A stretch of DNA of 21,961 nt from Stramonita haemastoma. Taxonomy: Eukaryota; Mollusca; Gastropoda; Neogastropoda; Muricidae. The stretch lies in the NCBI GenBank assembly GCA_030674155.1, contig JASPKP010000786.1, positions 15,001 to 36,961 on the forward strand, in the 5' to 3' direction. The translations under genes were made by a program, and so were the position numbers. The notes below the pieces were generated by a model that was not told where the DNA came from, made no database searches, and saw only the letters and a program-made list of their open reading frames with translations. Of the stretch, positions 1-11,736 are shown one piece after another (positions within the stretch are counted from its first letter, which is position 1; every line of letters starts with the position of its first letter).

Positions 1-228
1 CCAGTATACCACCTTACAATGATCGTAGTGGTAGGGAAAATACTGTGCAGAACAAAAATGCAATTCAAAATCTTCAGTCCCTTGTCCACTTGGTCATGTG
101 TCCTGCATAACAACAATAGCCACACACACACACACACACACACACACCTCCACACGCCTGCATACTGATTTAGTAGGTGAATAAGAAAATGGTCTAAAGA
201 ATCATTAATTCTCAACTGTATCACCAAA
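1..228. other. Non-coding left flank
   Basis: No convincing coding region is seen here. On the minus strand this is the 3' side of the 905-codon gene. If that gene is ORF1 of a non-LTR retrotransposon, a reverse-transcriptase ORF2 should lie further left, outside the window. No AATAAA signal for the minus strand is visible in these 228 bases. The only structured element is the CA repeat at 121-147. Confidence 0.6.
121..147. repeat. (CA)n microsatellite
   Basis: About 13 uninterrupted CA dinucleotides lie about 80 bp past the stop codon of the 905-codon minus-strand gene. Confidence 0.95.
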
Positions 229-2946
229 TCACCATATCAACTGCCTTTGGTCATGTTGGGCTACTAGCTGTGAGGCCAGCTGTATTAGTTGTTGTGCACA
301 CTGACCAGCAGGGATGGTTGGGGTCCAGCTTTGTGAAGGCGGGTTGTACATGTTTGGGGGATTTAACCCAAGGGAAGCAGAGCCCACGGGAAAGTTGGAC
401 TGTCTCTGACTGAAGTCAGCATTTTGTGCATCCTGACGAGGGTAGTGATGTGTGAAGGGTAATCTGGGGTGAGGTGCACTGGGAATCCTATAGTCTGGGT
501 AGGGGAATGGCTGTGGACAAGAAAGAGATGGCTGCAGTCCACTACTCTGAAACTGATTGTTTCCATCCAGAAATGATACATTTCTGGTGGATTCTTGATG
601 TCGGGATCCATGGAGAGAATCACCAGGATGATCAGTATTGTTCTGAACCACCCGGCGATTCTCTACCGATGGTAATGGTGGAAATTCATTGAGAGATAGG
701 AGTGGCTTCCCCTGTATTTTTCCATCTTTTATGTGATTGGATAAAGACCTGGGGACTGGACCAAAATTTTGTTTGGTGATCCAGGAGTTATCATTTGTAA
801 TAGGTAGATTGCGTGAATCATATCTCTTGCCAATAGCTTGGCCTATATTGTCTGAGGGTTTTGAAAAATGTAAATGGGAAGTCTGGGGGAGAAATTGTTT
901 AAAATTTATTGCTAGGCGGGCTGTTCCCTTTGGACTGGGGTGGATGGCATCTTTGTATAAAGCCTGACGTGGGGCACCATTTACAGTGAGAAAACTTTCA
1001 TGATTGTCAATCATGACTACCTGCATGTCAGTGCAGGCTGTGTGCATATTTTTATTAGATGGTGCTATGGTATTGTTTAGATGATGTCTTCCACGGGCAG
1101 GAAGAATGGAACTGAGAGCTATACAAGCTGCAGGGAAACACTTTTTGCTCAAAGATATAAGCTTGGTCCAATTTTGCGTGGACATGGGTCCTCTAGGACA
1201 ATCATTTATTCCTGTATGTATAATAAGTGTTTTTACCTGTTCATGTTTAGCTAGATCTTGTAGCCAATTAATAATGTCTAATACAGATAGTCCTGGAATG
1301 CATATTTTATATAGAGAGTTATTCTGGTTATCCAGTCTTTTTGGGTTGATATGTCTGATCACAGAGTCTCCTATCAAAACAGATGAAGCCTCGGCAGGGA
1401 TGTTCAGTTTATCTAGTATCTGCTTAGCAGTTTGTTCTACTTCTTTTTTGGTCAATGAAGATTCGTTCTGGGCTGAAATAATTCGTGTAGATGAGGCAGG
1501 CGTTTCCTTTTGTGAAAGGGAATGTGGTTTACTGCTCTCTGAAAGATCTGGCCCCTGATTTAGATCTGACAGAGTCTGAAATCGGTTGTTGACAGACACA
1601 TTGATGACCTCACCGCTTTGTTTGTCATTGTCGTCACTGTCAACACGAGAGTCAGTGGAATGGTTGGGAAAGTTGTCAGTGACTGTGGAGTATGGATGTG
1701 ATGGCAGGCATGGAGAGTGACTGGGGACATGCACCAGGTTCTCTTCAACCTTGGTGCCTTTATCAATGTCACACATGTCAGAAGGTTCACATTGAGTAAA
1801 AACATCTTTTAGTATACATGGCTTTTGCTTTGTTTGTTTTAACTGGGAGGAAAAAGAACCCAGACTTGTTTTCAGAGATTGAGTTTCTTTTACAAGGCTG
1901 TTAAAAGCTGTGTTCAAGTTATTAACGCTAGCCTTCAAATCAGCAATCATAGACCCTAAGGATTCTTCCCTGAGGTCAATATGATGCTTAAGTTCTTTTT
2001 TTAGTGAAACTTTTAAATCTTCCTGATTTATAAGGAAATTAGATGCTAAGTCAGACTGATTACTAAGAATAAGTTCTAGGGTTGTTTCAATGTTTCCTAG
2101 TTTGTCGGATACAGTTTTGTTATTATGTAGAGAAGGACACAGTGTTCGCCTCCGATATTTTTTTGCTGATTTGATTGCTTTTGGAGTGTCTTTTAAAGTT
2201 ACTTTTTGACTTTTTCCCACGCAACTAGTAGAAGTTGGAGTTTCTAACAAGTTGGAAACACGTTGTTTGTCATCATGGCTAGACACATTGTCAGTCTCAC
2301 TTGAGTTAGTTGTCATTGTTTGTAAGGGTTGTAATAAAGGCGATGCATAGGAAGCATCATTTCTGTTCGCTTCCAAAATGTCTTCATCAAAGTACCACTG
2401 GTTTGATGGTGGAAACGAAGATGCCAAAGGTAGAACAGTAGTTGCACTGATATCTTCACTGGGAGTGGACAACACAATGTTCTTTTCTCCATCTTTTAAA
2501 AAGGTAAATGGCGCTGAAAGCAGAGCTTCCTTCAGGTTCTGCAAATCTGGGTTTCTGGAATACTCTGTTACAAAGTCTTTCAGAACTTCGAATTCTTTTT
2601 TGTCCCAGTTTTCACAGTCAACACCCTGGCACAACAGAGTTCCTGTGTTTTGACATGTAAAATACAGGGAAAGAGTTATACGTTTTGATCCCTGAAAAAA
2701 GATGCGCACAACTGACTTTGCCAAGCATGAAGGATCATCAATCCACTGAGATGGGGAAAGGACGTTATCTTTATTATCATAGTCATCTTTCTGTATTTGG
2801 ATTACGTCATTGGTAATGGCAGTATAACGATAAAAAAGGCAGTTTCTCCAAGTAAGGATTTCTTTTCCTGTGCAGGAAAATGTCTTTTGTAGACAGTCCA
2901 AAGTGGGCTGCAGTTTATCATCTGGCAGAGGTGGGGTGGTAGTCAT
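229..2946 (-). CDS. SGNH/GDSL-hydrolase-like coiled-coil protein, probably retrotransposon ORF1-like
   Basis: This is a single intact ORF of 905 codons with a true ATG (2946-2944) and a TGA stop. An SGNH hydrolase-like domain occupies about residues 518-687, and all four signature residues are visible: Ser528 in GDS, Gly552 in PGLS, Asn581 in HTGIND, and Asp666/His669 in DAIHP. Such domains usually hydrolyse esters, but the substrate cannot be told. Residues about 35-130 form a compact segment (YFTCQNTGTLLCQG) that I do not recognise with confidence. Residues about 282-372 have heptad-like spacing and are probably a coiled coil. Basic KKYRRR (262-267), NRFQTL (454-459) and FPPLP (755-759) lie in Ser/Thr-rich linkers, and the C-terminal 90 residues are Pro/Gln-rich. 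Coiled coil plus esterase plus NRFxxL/FPPLP motifs recall ORF1 proteins of CR1/L2-type non-LTR elements. No reverse transcriptase is present in the window. A domesticated or cellular SGNH protein is the alternative. The SGNH fold call is fairly firm; the mobile-element origin is inference. Confidence 0.8.
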   Translation of the reverse strand: MTTTPPLPDDKLQPTLDCLQKTFSCTGKEILTWRNCLFYRYTAITNDVIQIQKDDYDNKDNVLSPSQWIDDPSCLAKSVVRIFFQGSKRITLSLYFTCQNTGTLLCQGVDCENWDKKEFEVLKDFVTEYSRNPDLQNLKEALLSAPFTFLKDGEKNIVLSTPSEDISATTVLPLASSFPPSNQWYFDEDILEANRNDASYASPLLQPLQTMTTNSSETDNVSSHDDKQRVSNLLETPTSTSCVGKSQKVTLKDTPKAIKSAKKYRRRTLCPSLHNNKTVSDKLGNIETTLELILSNQSDLASNFLINQEDLKVSLKKELKHHIDLREESLGSMIADLKASVNNLNTAFNSLVKETQSLKTSLGSFSSQLKQTKQKPCILKDVFTQCEPSDMCDIDKGTKVEENLVHVPSHSPCLPSHPYSTVTDNFPNHSTDSRVDSDDNDKQSGEVINVSVNNRFQTLSDLNQGPDLSESSKPHSLSQKETPASSTRIISAQNESSLTKKEVEQTAKQILDKLNIPAEASSVLIGDSVIRHINPKRLDNQNNSLYKICIPGLSVLDIINWLQDLAKHEQVKTLIIHTGINDCPRGPMSTQNWTKLISLSKKCFPAACIALSSILPARGRHHLNNTIAPSNKNMHTACTDMQVVMIDNHESFLTVNGAPRQALYKDAIHPSPKGTARLAINFKQFLPQTSHLHFSKPSDNIGQAIGKRYDSRNLPITNDNSWITKQNFGPVPRSLSNHIKDGKIQGKPLLSLNEFPPLPSVENRRVVQNNTDHPGDSLHGSRHQESTRNVSFLDGNNQFQSSGLQPSLSCPQPFPYPDYRIPSAPHPRLPFTHHYPRQDAQNADFSQRQSNFPVGSASLGLNPPNMYNPPSQSWTPTIPAGQCAQQLIQLASQLVAQHDQRQLIW

Positions 2947-3500
<554 letters not shown>

Positions 3501-3520
3501 CAGAGAGACAGAATGAGAGA

Positions 3521-3727
3521 ATAATATGGATATGATAATAATATGGATATGAACGTGATTTTTATGACCATAGTCATAAGATTAAGGTAATAGAATATAA
3601 TAATATCCCAAAATATGTGCCTTAGAGATAATAGATTCCTCTTGTGTTCCCTTACATGATCTTATTCAAAATTCAAGGCACATAGTTCCTTAGAATGAAG
3701 TTTATTGACATGCATGCAAACCTGTGA

Positions 3728-3728
<1 letters not shown>
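3521..3728. other. AT-rich spacer
   Basis: AT-rich DNA with short repeated ATAATATGGATATGA-type words at 3522-3551. No gene is recognised. Confidence 0.5.

Positions 3729-3819
<91 letters not shown>
3729..3819. repeat. (TG)n microsatellite
   Basis: About 42 TG dinucleotides, then a single CG interruption near 3815. It yields poly-Thr-His and Cys-Val reading frames with no coding meaning. It alternates purine and pyrimidine throughout and so is potentially Z-forming. Confidence 0.95.
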
Positions 3820-3820
<1 letters not shown>

Positions 3821-4249
3821 TGAAGGGCCAGGTTGGACACTAAAAATATTATATAAACACCAAACCTAAACACACACAAAAAGTACTTACTGTCTGACCA
3901 AAGGCAAGAATGTTTAGATTCACAAAATCAATACCCAAACAGCAAACCACACACTTTCAAAACACTGCTGAGTCTCTATGAGAGGGGGATAGAGGTGGCT
4001 TCCAATGACTACTGATGGCAGCGAGCTAGAGCAAATACACTGAAAACATTGGGGACAGGAGATTTCGCGCGCTTTTAGATAGGTTTATATGGGCAGAGCA
4101 GGTTGCAAGAAAAAGCTTTTATATACTGTGGCAATTGTGTGTTGGTGGTGCGCTAATCTGATTGGTGTATACTTCAGTACAGCAGATAGCTAGTGTGTGT
4201 GGGTCTGGGCGTGGGCAGGTTGTCACATCGTTTTGAACTGAGCCGTTAG
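3820..4249. other. Non-coding spacer left of satellite array A
   Basis: No ORF of note is present. The segment is unique-looking DNA up to the first recognisable satellite sequence near 4250. It holds the CCAAT/TATA arrangement described separately. Confidence 0.5.
4116..4165 (-). promoter_or_regulatory. Possible CCAAT/TATA promoter reading leftwards
   Basis: On the minus strand CCAATCAG (4165-4158) is followed about 33 bp later by TATATAAAAG (4125-4116). That is the order and rough distance expected of a CCAAT box and a TATA box. A start site would be expected near 4085-4090. It points towards the 905-codon gene, whose ATG is about 1.1 kb downstream, so it would need a long 5' UTR or an intron. 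Chance occurrence in AT-rich DNA is a real alternative. Confidence 0.3.
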
Positions 4250-4565
4250 CTTAATCATGGGGTAAGCGGTGGGGATGCATGAACGCGTGCGTGCATTCCT
4301 TGGTGTTTGTGTGTGCGATAATGCAAAACAGGGTTACTATCTTCGGAGCTGTTGTGTCGCCACAATTCCAAAACAACACACATTGCCAACACACGGCCCC
4401 GAAGATGGAAACCCCGAGACCACACATCCAATAATATTTTCATGTAATATCATACACCACAGTAATCTGCCGGGTCCCTGCACATGCGCAAACACAAAAA
4501 ACCGCACACACAAACACCAGCGAACGCGCGCACGCGCGCATGCATACCCACCCTGCCATGAATAA
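4250..4565. repeat. Fold-back (inverted) satellite copy at left edge of array A
   Basis: This edge copy is built as two opposed arms. Positions about 4253-4369 match the unit read on the minus strand (GATGCATGAACGCG, TTGGTGTTTGTGTGTGCG, then GTTGTGTCGCCACAATTCC at 4351-4369). Positions about 4382-4565 match the unit read on plus (ACACGGCCCCGAAGATGG, AATAATATTTTCATG, the CG/CA run and CCCTGCCATGAATAAG). Each arm has lost internal parts of the unit. The inner arms (4331-4369 and 4382-4415) can pair, and both carry ATCTTCGG where the array consensus has ATCTTGCGG. Confidence 0.8.
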
Positions 4566-4587
4566 GAGCTAAAGAACTACAAGCATT

Positions 4588-7500
4588 GTGACGCAAACGC
4601 CGTTTTCGGGACCTTGCCGCCCGCACTTTTCCGCACTTCCAGAGCCCAGGGCAGCAGGACCCTGTTCTACACTATGCAGACAAACTGGACAACCATTTTC
4701 GATGTGTGTGGCACTGGAATTGTGGCGACACCACGGCCCGCAAGATGGCAACCCCGCTTGTACACAGCCAAGTTTGTCGCATAGAAACAGAGTACAGTGT
4801 AGGCAAAAATCACCCCCACAACACCATCCAATAATATTTTCATGTAATATCATACACCACAGTAATCTGCCGGGTCCCCTGCACATGCGCAAACACAAAA
4901 AACCGCACACACAAACACCAGCGAACGCGCGCACGCGCGCATGCATACCCACCCTGCCATGAATAAGAGCTAAAGAACTACAAGCATTGTGACGCAAACG
5001 CCGTTTTCGGGACCTTGCCGCCCGCACTTTTCCGCACTTCCAGAGCCCAGGGCAGCAGGACCCTGTTCTACACTATGCAGACAAACTGGACAACCATTTT
5101 CGATGTGTGTGGCACTGGAATTGTGGCGACACCACGGCCCGCAAGATGGCAACCCCGCTTGTACACAGCCAAGTTTGTCGCATAAAACAGAGTACAGTGT
5201 AGGCAAAAATCACCCCCACAACACCATCCAATAATATTTTCATGTAATATCATACACCACAGTAATCTGCCGGGTCCCCTGCACATGCACAAACACAAAA
5301 AACCGCACACACAAACACCAGCGAACGCGCGCACGCGCGCATGCATACCCACCCTGCCATGAATAAGAGCTAAAGAACTACAAGCATTGTGACGCAAACG
5401 CCGTTTTCGGGACCTTGCCGCCCGCACTTTTCCGCACTTCCAGAGCCCAGGGCAGCAGGACCCTGTTCTACACTATGCAGACAAACTGGACAACCATTTT
5501 CGATGTGTGTGGCACTGGAATTGTGGCGACACCACGGCCCGCAAGATGGCAACCCCGCTTGTACACAGCCAAGTTTGTCGCATAGAAACAGAGTACAGTG
5601 TAGGCAAAAATCACCCCCACAACACCATCCAATAATATTTTCATGTAATATCATACACCACAGTAATCTGCCGGGTCCCCTGCACATGCGCAAACACAAA
5701 AAACCGCACACACAAACACCAGCGAACGCGCGCACGCGCGCATGCATACCCACCCTGCCATGAATAAGAGCTAAAGAACTACAAGCATTGTGACGCAAAC
5801 GCCGTTTTCGGGACCTTGCCGCCCGCACTTTTCCGCACTTCCAGAGCCCAGGGCAGCAGGACCCTGTTCTACACTATGCAGACAAACTGGACAACCATTT
5901 TCGATGTGTGTGGCACTGGAATTGTGGCGACACCACGGCCCGCAAGATGGCAACCCCGCTTGTACACAGCCAAGTTTGTCGCATAGAAACAGAGTACAGT
6001 GTAGGCAAAAATCACCCCCACAACACCATCCAATAATATTTTCATGTAATATCATACACCACAGTAATCTGCCGGGTCCCCTGCACATGCGCAAACACAA
6101 AAAACCGCACACACAAACACCAGCGAACGCGCGCACGCGCGCATGCATACCCACCCTGCCATGAATAAGAGCTAAAGAACTACAAGCATTGTGACGCAAA
6201 CGCCGTTTTCGGGACCTTGCCGCCCGCACTTTTCCGCACTTCCAGAGCCCAGGGCAGCAGGACCCTGTTCTACACTATGCAGACAAACTGGACAACCATT
6301 TTCGATGTGTGTGGCACTGGAATTGTGGCGACACCACGGCCCGCAAGATGGCAACCCCGCTTGTACACAGCCAAGTTTGTCGCATAGAAACAGAGTACAG
6401 TGTAGGCAAAAATCACCCCCACAACACCATCCAATAATATTTTCATGTAATATCATACACCACAGTAATCTGCCGGGTCCCCTGCACATGCGCAAACACA
6501 AAAAACCGCACACACAAACACCAGCGAACGCGCGCACGCGCGCATGCATACCCACCCTGCCATGAATAAGGCTAAAGAACTACAAGCATTGTGACGCAAA
6601 CGCCGTTTTCGGGACCTTGCCGCCCGCACTTTTCCGCACTTCCAGAGCCCAGGGCAGCAGGACCCTGTTCTACACTATGCAGACAAACTGGACAACCATT
6701 TTCGATGTGTGTGGCACTGGAATTGTGGCGACACCACGGCCCGCAAGATGGCAACCCCGCTTGTACACAGCCAAGTTTGTCGCATAAAACAGAGTACAGT
6801 GTAGGCAAAAATCACCCCCACAACACCATCCAATAATATTTCATGTAATATCATACACCACAGTAATCTGCCGGGTCCCCTGCACATGCGCAAACACAAA
6901 AAACCGCACACACAAACACCACGAACGCGCGCAGCGCGCATGCATACCACCCTGCCATGAATAAGAGCTAAAGAACTACAAGCATTGTGACGCAAACGCC
7001 GTTTTCGGGACCTTGCCGCCCGCACTTTTCCGCACTTCCAGAGCCCAGGGCAGCAGGACCCTGTTCTACACTATGCAGACAAACTGGACAACCATTTTCG
7101 ATGTGTGTGGCACTGGAATTGTGGCGACACCACGGCCCGCAAGATGGCAACCCCGCTTGTACACAGCCAAGTTTGTCGCATAGAAACAGAGTACAGTGTA
7201 GGCAAAAATCACCCCACACAACACCATCCAATAATATTTTCATGTAATATCATACACCACAGTAATCTGCCGGGTCCCCTGCACATGCGCAAACACAAAA
7301 AAACCGCACACACAAACACCAGCGAACGCGCGCACGCGCGCATGCATACCACCACCTGCCATGAATAAGAGCTAAAGAACTACAAGCATTGTGACGCAAA
7401 CGCCGTTTTCGGGACCTTGCCGCCCGCACTTTTCCGCACTCTCAGAGCCCAGGGCAGCAGGACCCTGTTCTACACTATGCAGACAAACTGGACAACCATT

Positions 7501-9784
7501 TTCGATGTGTGTGGCACTGGAATTGTGGCGACACCACGGCCCGCAAGATGGCCAACCCCGCTTGTACACAGCCAAGTTTGTCGCATAGAAACAGAGTACA
7601 GTGTAGGCAAAAATCACCCCCACAACACCATCCAATAATATTTTCATGTAATATCATACACCACAGTAATCTGCCGGTCCCCTGCACATGCGCAAACACA
7701 AAAAACCGCACACACAAACACCAGCGAACGCGCGCACGCGCGCATGCATACCCACCCGCCATGATAAGAGCTAAAGAACTACAAGCATTGTGACGCAAAC
7801 GCCGTTTTCGGGACCTTGCCGCCCGCACTTTTCCGCACTTCCAGAGCCCAGGGCAGCAGGACCCTGTTCTACACTATGCAGACAAACTGGACAACCATTT
7901 CGATGTGTGTGGCACTGGAATTGTGGCGACACCACGGCCCGCAAGATGGCAACCCCGCTTGTACACAGCCAAGTTTGTCGCATAGAAACAGAGTACAGTG
8001 TAGGCAAAAATCACCCCCACAACACCATCCAATAATATTTTCATGTAATCATACACCACAGTATCTGCCGGGTCCCCTGCACATGCGCAAACACAAAAAA
8101 CCGCACACACAAACACCAGCGAACGCGCGCACGCGCGCATGCATACCCACCCTGCCATGAATAAGAGCTAAAGAACTACAAGCATTGTGACGCAAACGCC
8201 GTTTTCGGGACCTTGCCGCCCGCACTTTTCCGCACTTCCAGAGCCCAGGGCAGCAGGACCCTGTTCTACACTATGCAGACAAACTGGACAACCATTTTCG
8301 ATGTGTGTGGCACTGGAATTGTGGCGACACCACGGCCCGCAAGATGGCAACCCCGCTTGTACACAGCCAAGTTTGTCGCATAGAAACAGGTACAGTGTAG
8401 GCAAAAATCACCCCCACACACCATCCAATAATATTTTCATGTAATATCATACACCACAGTAATCTGCCGGGTCCCCTGCACATGCGCAAACACAAAAAAC
8501 CGCACACACAAACACCAGCGAACGCGCGCACGCGCGCATGCATACCCACCCTGCCATGAATAAGAGCTAAGAACTACAAGCATTGTGACGCAAACGCCGT
8601 TTTCGGGACCTTGCCGCCCGCACTTTTCCGCACTTCCAGAGCCCAGGGCAGCAGGACCCTGTTCTACACTATGCAGACAAACTGGACAACCATTTTCGAT
8701 GTGTGTGGCACTGGAATTGTGGCGACACCACGGCCCGCAAGATGGCAACCCCGCTTGTACACAGCCAAGTTTGTCGCATAGAAACAGAGTACAGTGTAGG
8801 CAAAAATCACCCCCACAACACCATCCAATAATATTTTCATGTAATATCATACACCACAGTAATCTGCCGGGTCCCCTGCACATGCGCAAACACAAAAAAC
8901 CGCACACACAAACACCAGCGAACGCGCGCACGCGCGCATGCATACCCACCCTGCCATGAATAAGAGCTAAAGAACTACAAGCATTGTGACGCAAACGCCG
9001 TTTTCGGGACCTTGCCGCCCGCACTTTTCCGCACTTCCAGAGCCCAGGGCAGCAGGACCCTGTTCTACACTATGCAGACAAACTGGACAACCATTTTCGA
9101 TGTGTGTGGCACTGGAATTGTGGCGACACCACGGCCCGCAAGATGGCAACCCCGCTTGTACACAGCCAAGTTTGTCGCATAGAAACAGAGTACAGTGTAG
9201 GCAAAAATCACCCCACAACACCATCCAATAATATTTTCATGTAATATCATACACCACAGTAATCTGCCGGGTCCCCTGCACATGCGCAAACACAAAAAAC
9301 CGCACACAACAAACCCAGCGAACGCGCGCACGCGCGCATGCATACCCACCCTGCCATGAATAAGAGCTAAAGAACTACAAGCATTGTGACGCAAACGCCG
9401 TTTTCGGGACCTTGCCGCCCGCACTTTTCCGCACTTCCAGAGCCCAGGGCAGCAGGACCCTGTTCTACACTATGCAGACAAACTGGACAACCATTTTCGA
9501 TGTGTGTGGCACTGGAATTGTGGCGACACCACGGCCCGCAAGATGGCACCCCGCTTGTACACAGCCAAGTTTGTCGCATAGAAACAGAGTACAGTGTAGG
9601 CAAAAATCACCCCCACAACACCATCCAATAATATTTTCATGTAATATCATACACCACAGTAATCTGCCGGGTCCCCTGCACATGCGCAAACACAAAAAAC
9701 CGCACACACAAACCCAGCGAACGCGCGCACGCGCGCATGCATACCCACCCTGCCATGAATAAGAGCTAAAGAACTACAAGCATT
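4588..9784 (-). repeat. Homogenised core of array A
   Basis: Thirteen consecutive units are nearly identical. Those starting at 4588, 5389, 5790 and 6191 differ by at most a base or two, and later ones differ mainly by single-base gains or losses. Diagnostic core states are TTTTCATGTAATATC, CCTGCACATGCGC, CCAGCGAACG, CCCTGCCATG, ACTACAAG, GCACTTCC, CCCTGTTC, TTTCGATG and TACACAGCC. Recent amplification or ongoing homogenisation is inferred from the low divergence. Confidence 0.85.
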
Positions 9785-11736
9785 GTGACGCAAACGCCGT
9801 TTTCGGGACTTGCCGCCCGCACTTTTCCGCACTTCCAGAGCCCAGGGCAGCAGGACCCTGTTCTACACTATGCAGACAAACTGGACAACCTTTTCGATGT
9901 GTGTGGCACTGGAATTTTGGCGACACCACGGCCCGCAAGATGGCAACCCCGCTTGTACACACCAAGTTTGTCGCATAGAAACAGAGTACAGTGTAGGCAA
10001 AAATCACCCCCACAACACCATCCAATAATATTTTCATGTAAATCATACACCACAGTAATCTGCCGGTCCCCTGCACATGCGCAAACACAAAAAACCGCAC
10101 ACACAAACCCAGCGAACGCGCGCACGCGCGCATGCATACCCACCCTGCCATGAATAAGAGCTAAAGAACTACAAGCATTGTGACGCAAACGCCGTTTTCG
10201 GGACCTTGCCGCCCGCACTTTTCCGCACTTCCAGAGCCAGGGCAGCAGGACCCTGTCTACACTATGCAGACAAACTGGACAACCATTTTCGATGTGTGTG
10301 GCACTGGAATTGTGGCGACACCACGGCCCGCAAGATGGCAACCCCGCTTGTACACAGCCAAGTTTGTCGCATAGAAACAGAGTACAGTGTAGGCAAAAAT
10401 CACCCCCACAACACCATCCAATAATATTTTCTTAATATCATACACCCAGTAATCTGCGGGTCCCCTCACAGCGCAAACACAAAAAAACCGCACACAAAAC
10501 ACCGCGAAACGCGCCGCACGCGCGCATGCATACCCACCTCCATGAATAAGAGCTAAGAACTACAAGCATTGTGACGCAAACGCCGTTTTCGGGACTTGCC
10601 GCCCGCACTTCCGCACTTCCAGAGCCCAGGGCAGCAGGACCTTTCTACACTATGCAGACAACTGGACAACCATTTTGTGTGTGTGGCACTGGAATTGTGG
10701 CGACACACGGCCCGCAAGATGCAACCCGCTTGTACACAGCCAAGTTTGTCGCATAGAAACAGAGTACGTGTAGGCAAAAATCACCCCACAACACCATCCA
10801 TAATATTTTCATTAATATCATACACCACAGTAATCTGCCGGGTCCCCTCACAGCGCAAACACAAAAAACCGCACCACAAACACCAGCGAACGCGCGCACG
10901 CGCGCATGCATACCCACCTCCATGAATAAGGCTAAAGAATAAAGCATTGTGACGCAAAGCCGTTTTCGGGACCTTGCCGCCCGCACTTTTCCGCACTTCA
11001 GAGCCAGGGCAGCAGGACCCTTTCTACACTATGCAGACAAACTGGACAACCATTTTCGATGTGTGTGGCACTGGAATTGTGGCGACACCACGGCCCGCAA
11101 GATGGCAACCCGCTTGTACACAGCCAAGTTTGTCGCATAGAAACAGAGTACAGTGTAGGCAAAAATCACCCCACAACACCATCCAATAATATTTTCATTA
11201 ATATCATACACCACAGTAATCTGCCGGGTCCCCTCACAGCGCAAACACAAAAAACCGCACACACAAACACCAGCGAAAGCGCGCACGCGCGCATGCATAC
11301 CCACCCTCCATGAATAAGAGCTAAAGAACTAAAGCATTGTGACGCAAACGCCGTTTCGGGACCTTGCCGCCCGCACTTTTCCGCACTTCCAGAGCCCAGG
11401 GCAGCAGGACCCTTTCTACACTATGCAGACAAACTGGACAACCATTTTGATGTGTGTGGCACTGGAATTGTGGCGACACCACGGCCCGCAAGATGGCAAC
11501 CCCGCTTGTACACAGCCAAGTTTGTCGCATAGAAACAGAGTACAGTGTAGGCAAAAATCACCCCCACAACACCATCCAATAATATTTTCATGTAATATCA
11601 TACACCACAGTAATCTGCCGGGTCCCCTGCACATGCGCAAACACAAAAAACCGCACACACAAACACCAGCGAACGCGCGCACGCGCGCATGCATACCCAC
11701 CCTGCCATGAATAAGAGCTAAAGAACTACAAGCATT
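9785..11736 (-). repeat. Deletion-rich stretch of array A
   Basis: Units starting at 9785, 10180, 10571, 10949 and 11339 measure 395, 391, 378, 390 and 398 bp. The shortening comes from many scattered one-base deletions, not from one block. Several are shared: CCTGCACATGCGC becomes CCTCACAGCGC in three successive units (near 10455, 10846 and 11231), CATGTAAT becomes CATTAAT, and CCCTGTTC becomes CCCTTTC. This is either a real higher-order variant or uncorrected long-read error. Confidence 0.75.

Noticed and set aside
4855..4905. V(D)J-type recombination signal (CACAGTA ... ACAAAAAACC) in array A
   Set aside because: The heptamer-like and nonamer-like words are about 30 bp apart, not 12 or 23, each has a mismatch or an extra base, and such words are expected by chance in CA-rich DNA.
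4588..4988. Hammerhead ribozyme or tRNA-derived SINE in the satellite unit
   Set aside because: GAAAC occurs (in TAGAAACAGAG), but there is no CTGANGA core on either strand, and no convincing A-box/B-box pair was found.
4588..4988. CENP-B box in the satellite unit
   Set aside because: Occurrences of TTCG are not followed by the required A and CGGG at the right spacing on either strand.
4569..9024. Repeated minus-strand frames of 119-195 codons and plus-strand frames of 124 codons in array A
   Set aside because: They recur with the satellite unit, are open on both strands at once, change phase between units because 401 is not a multiple of three, and are broken at random by one-base indels. 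This is composition, not a protein family.
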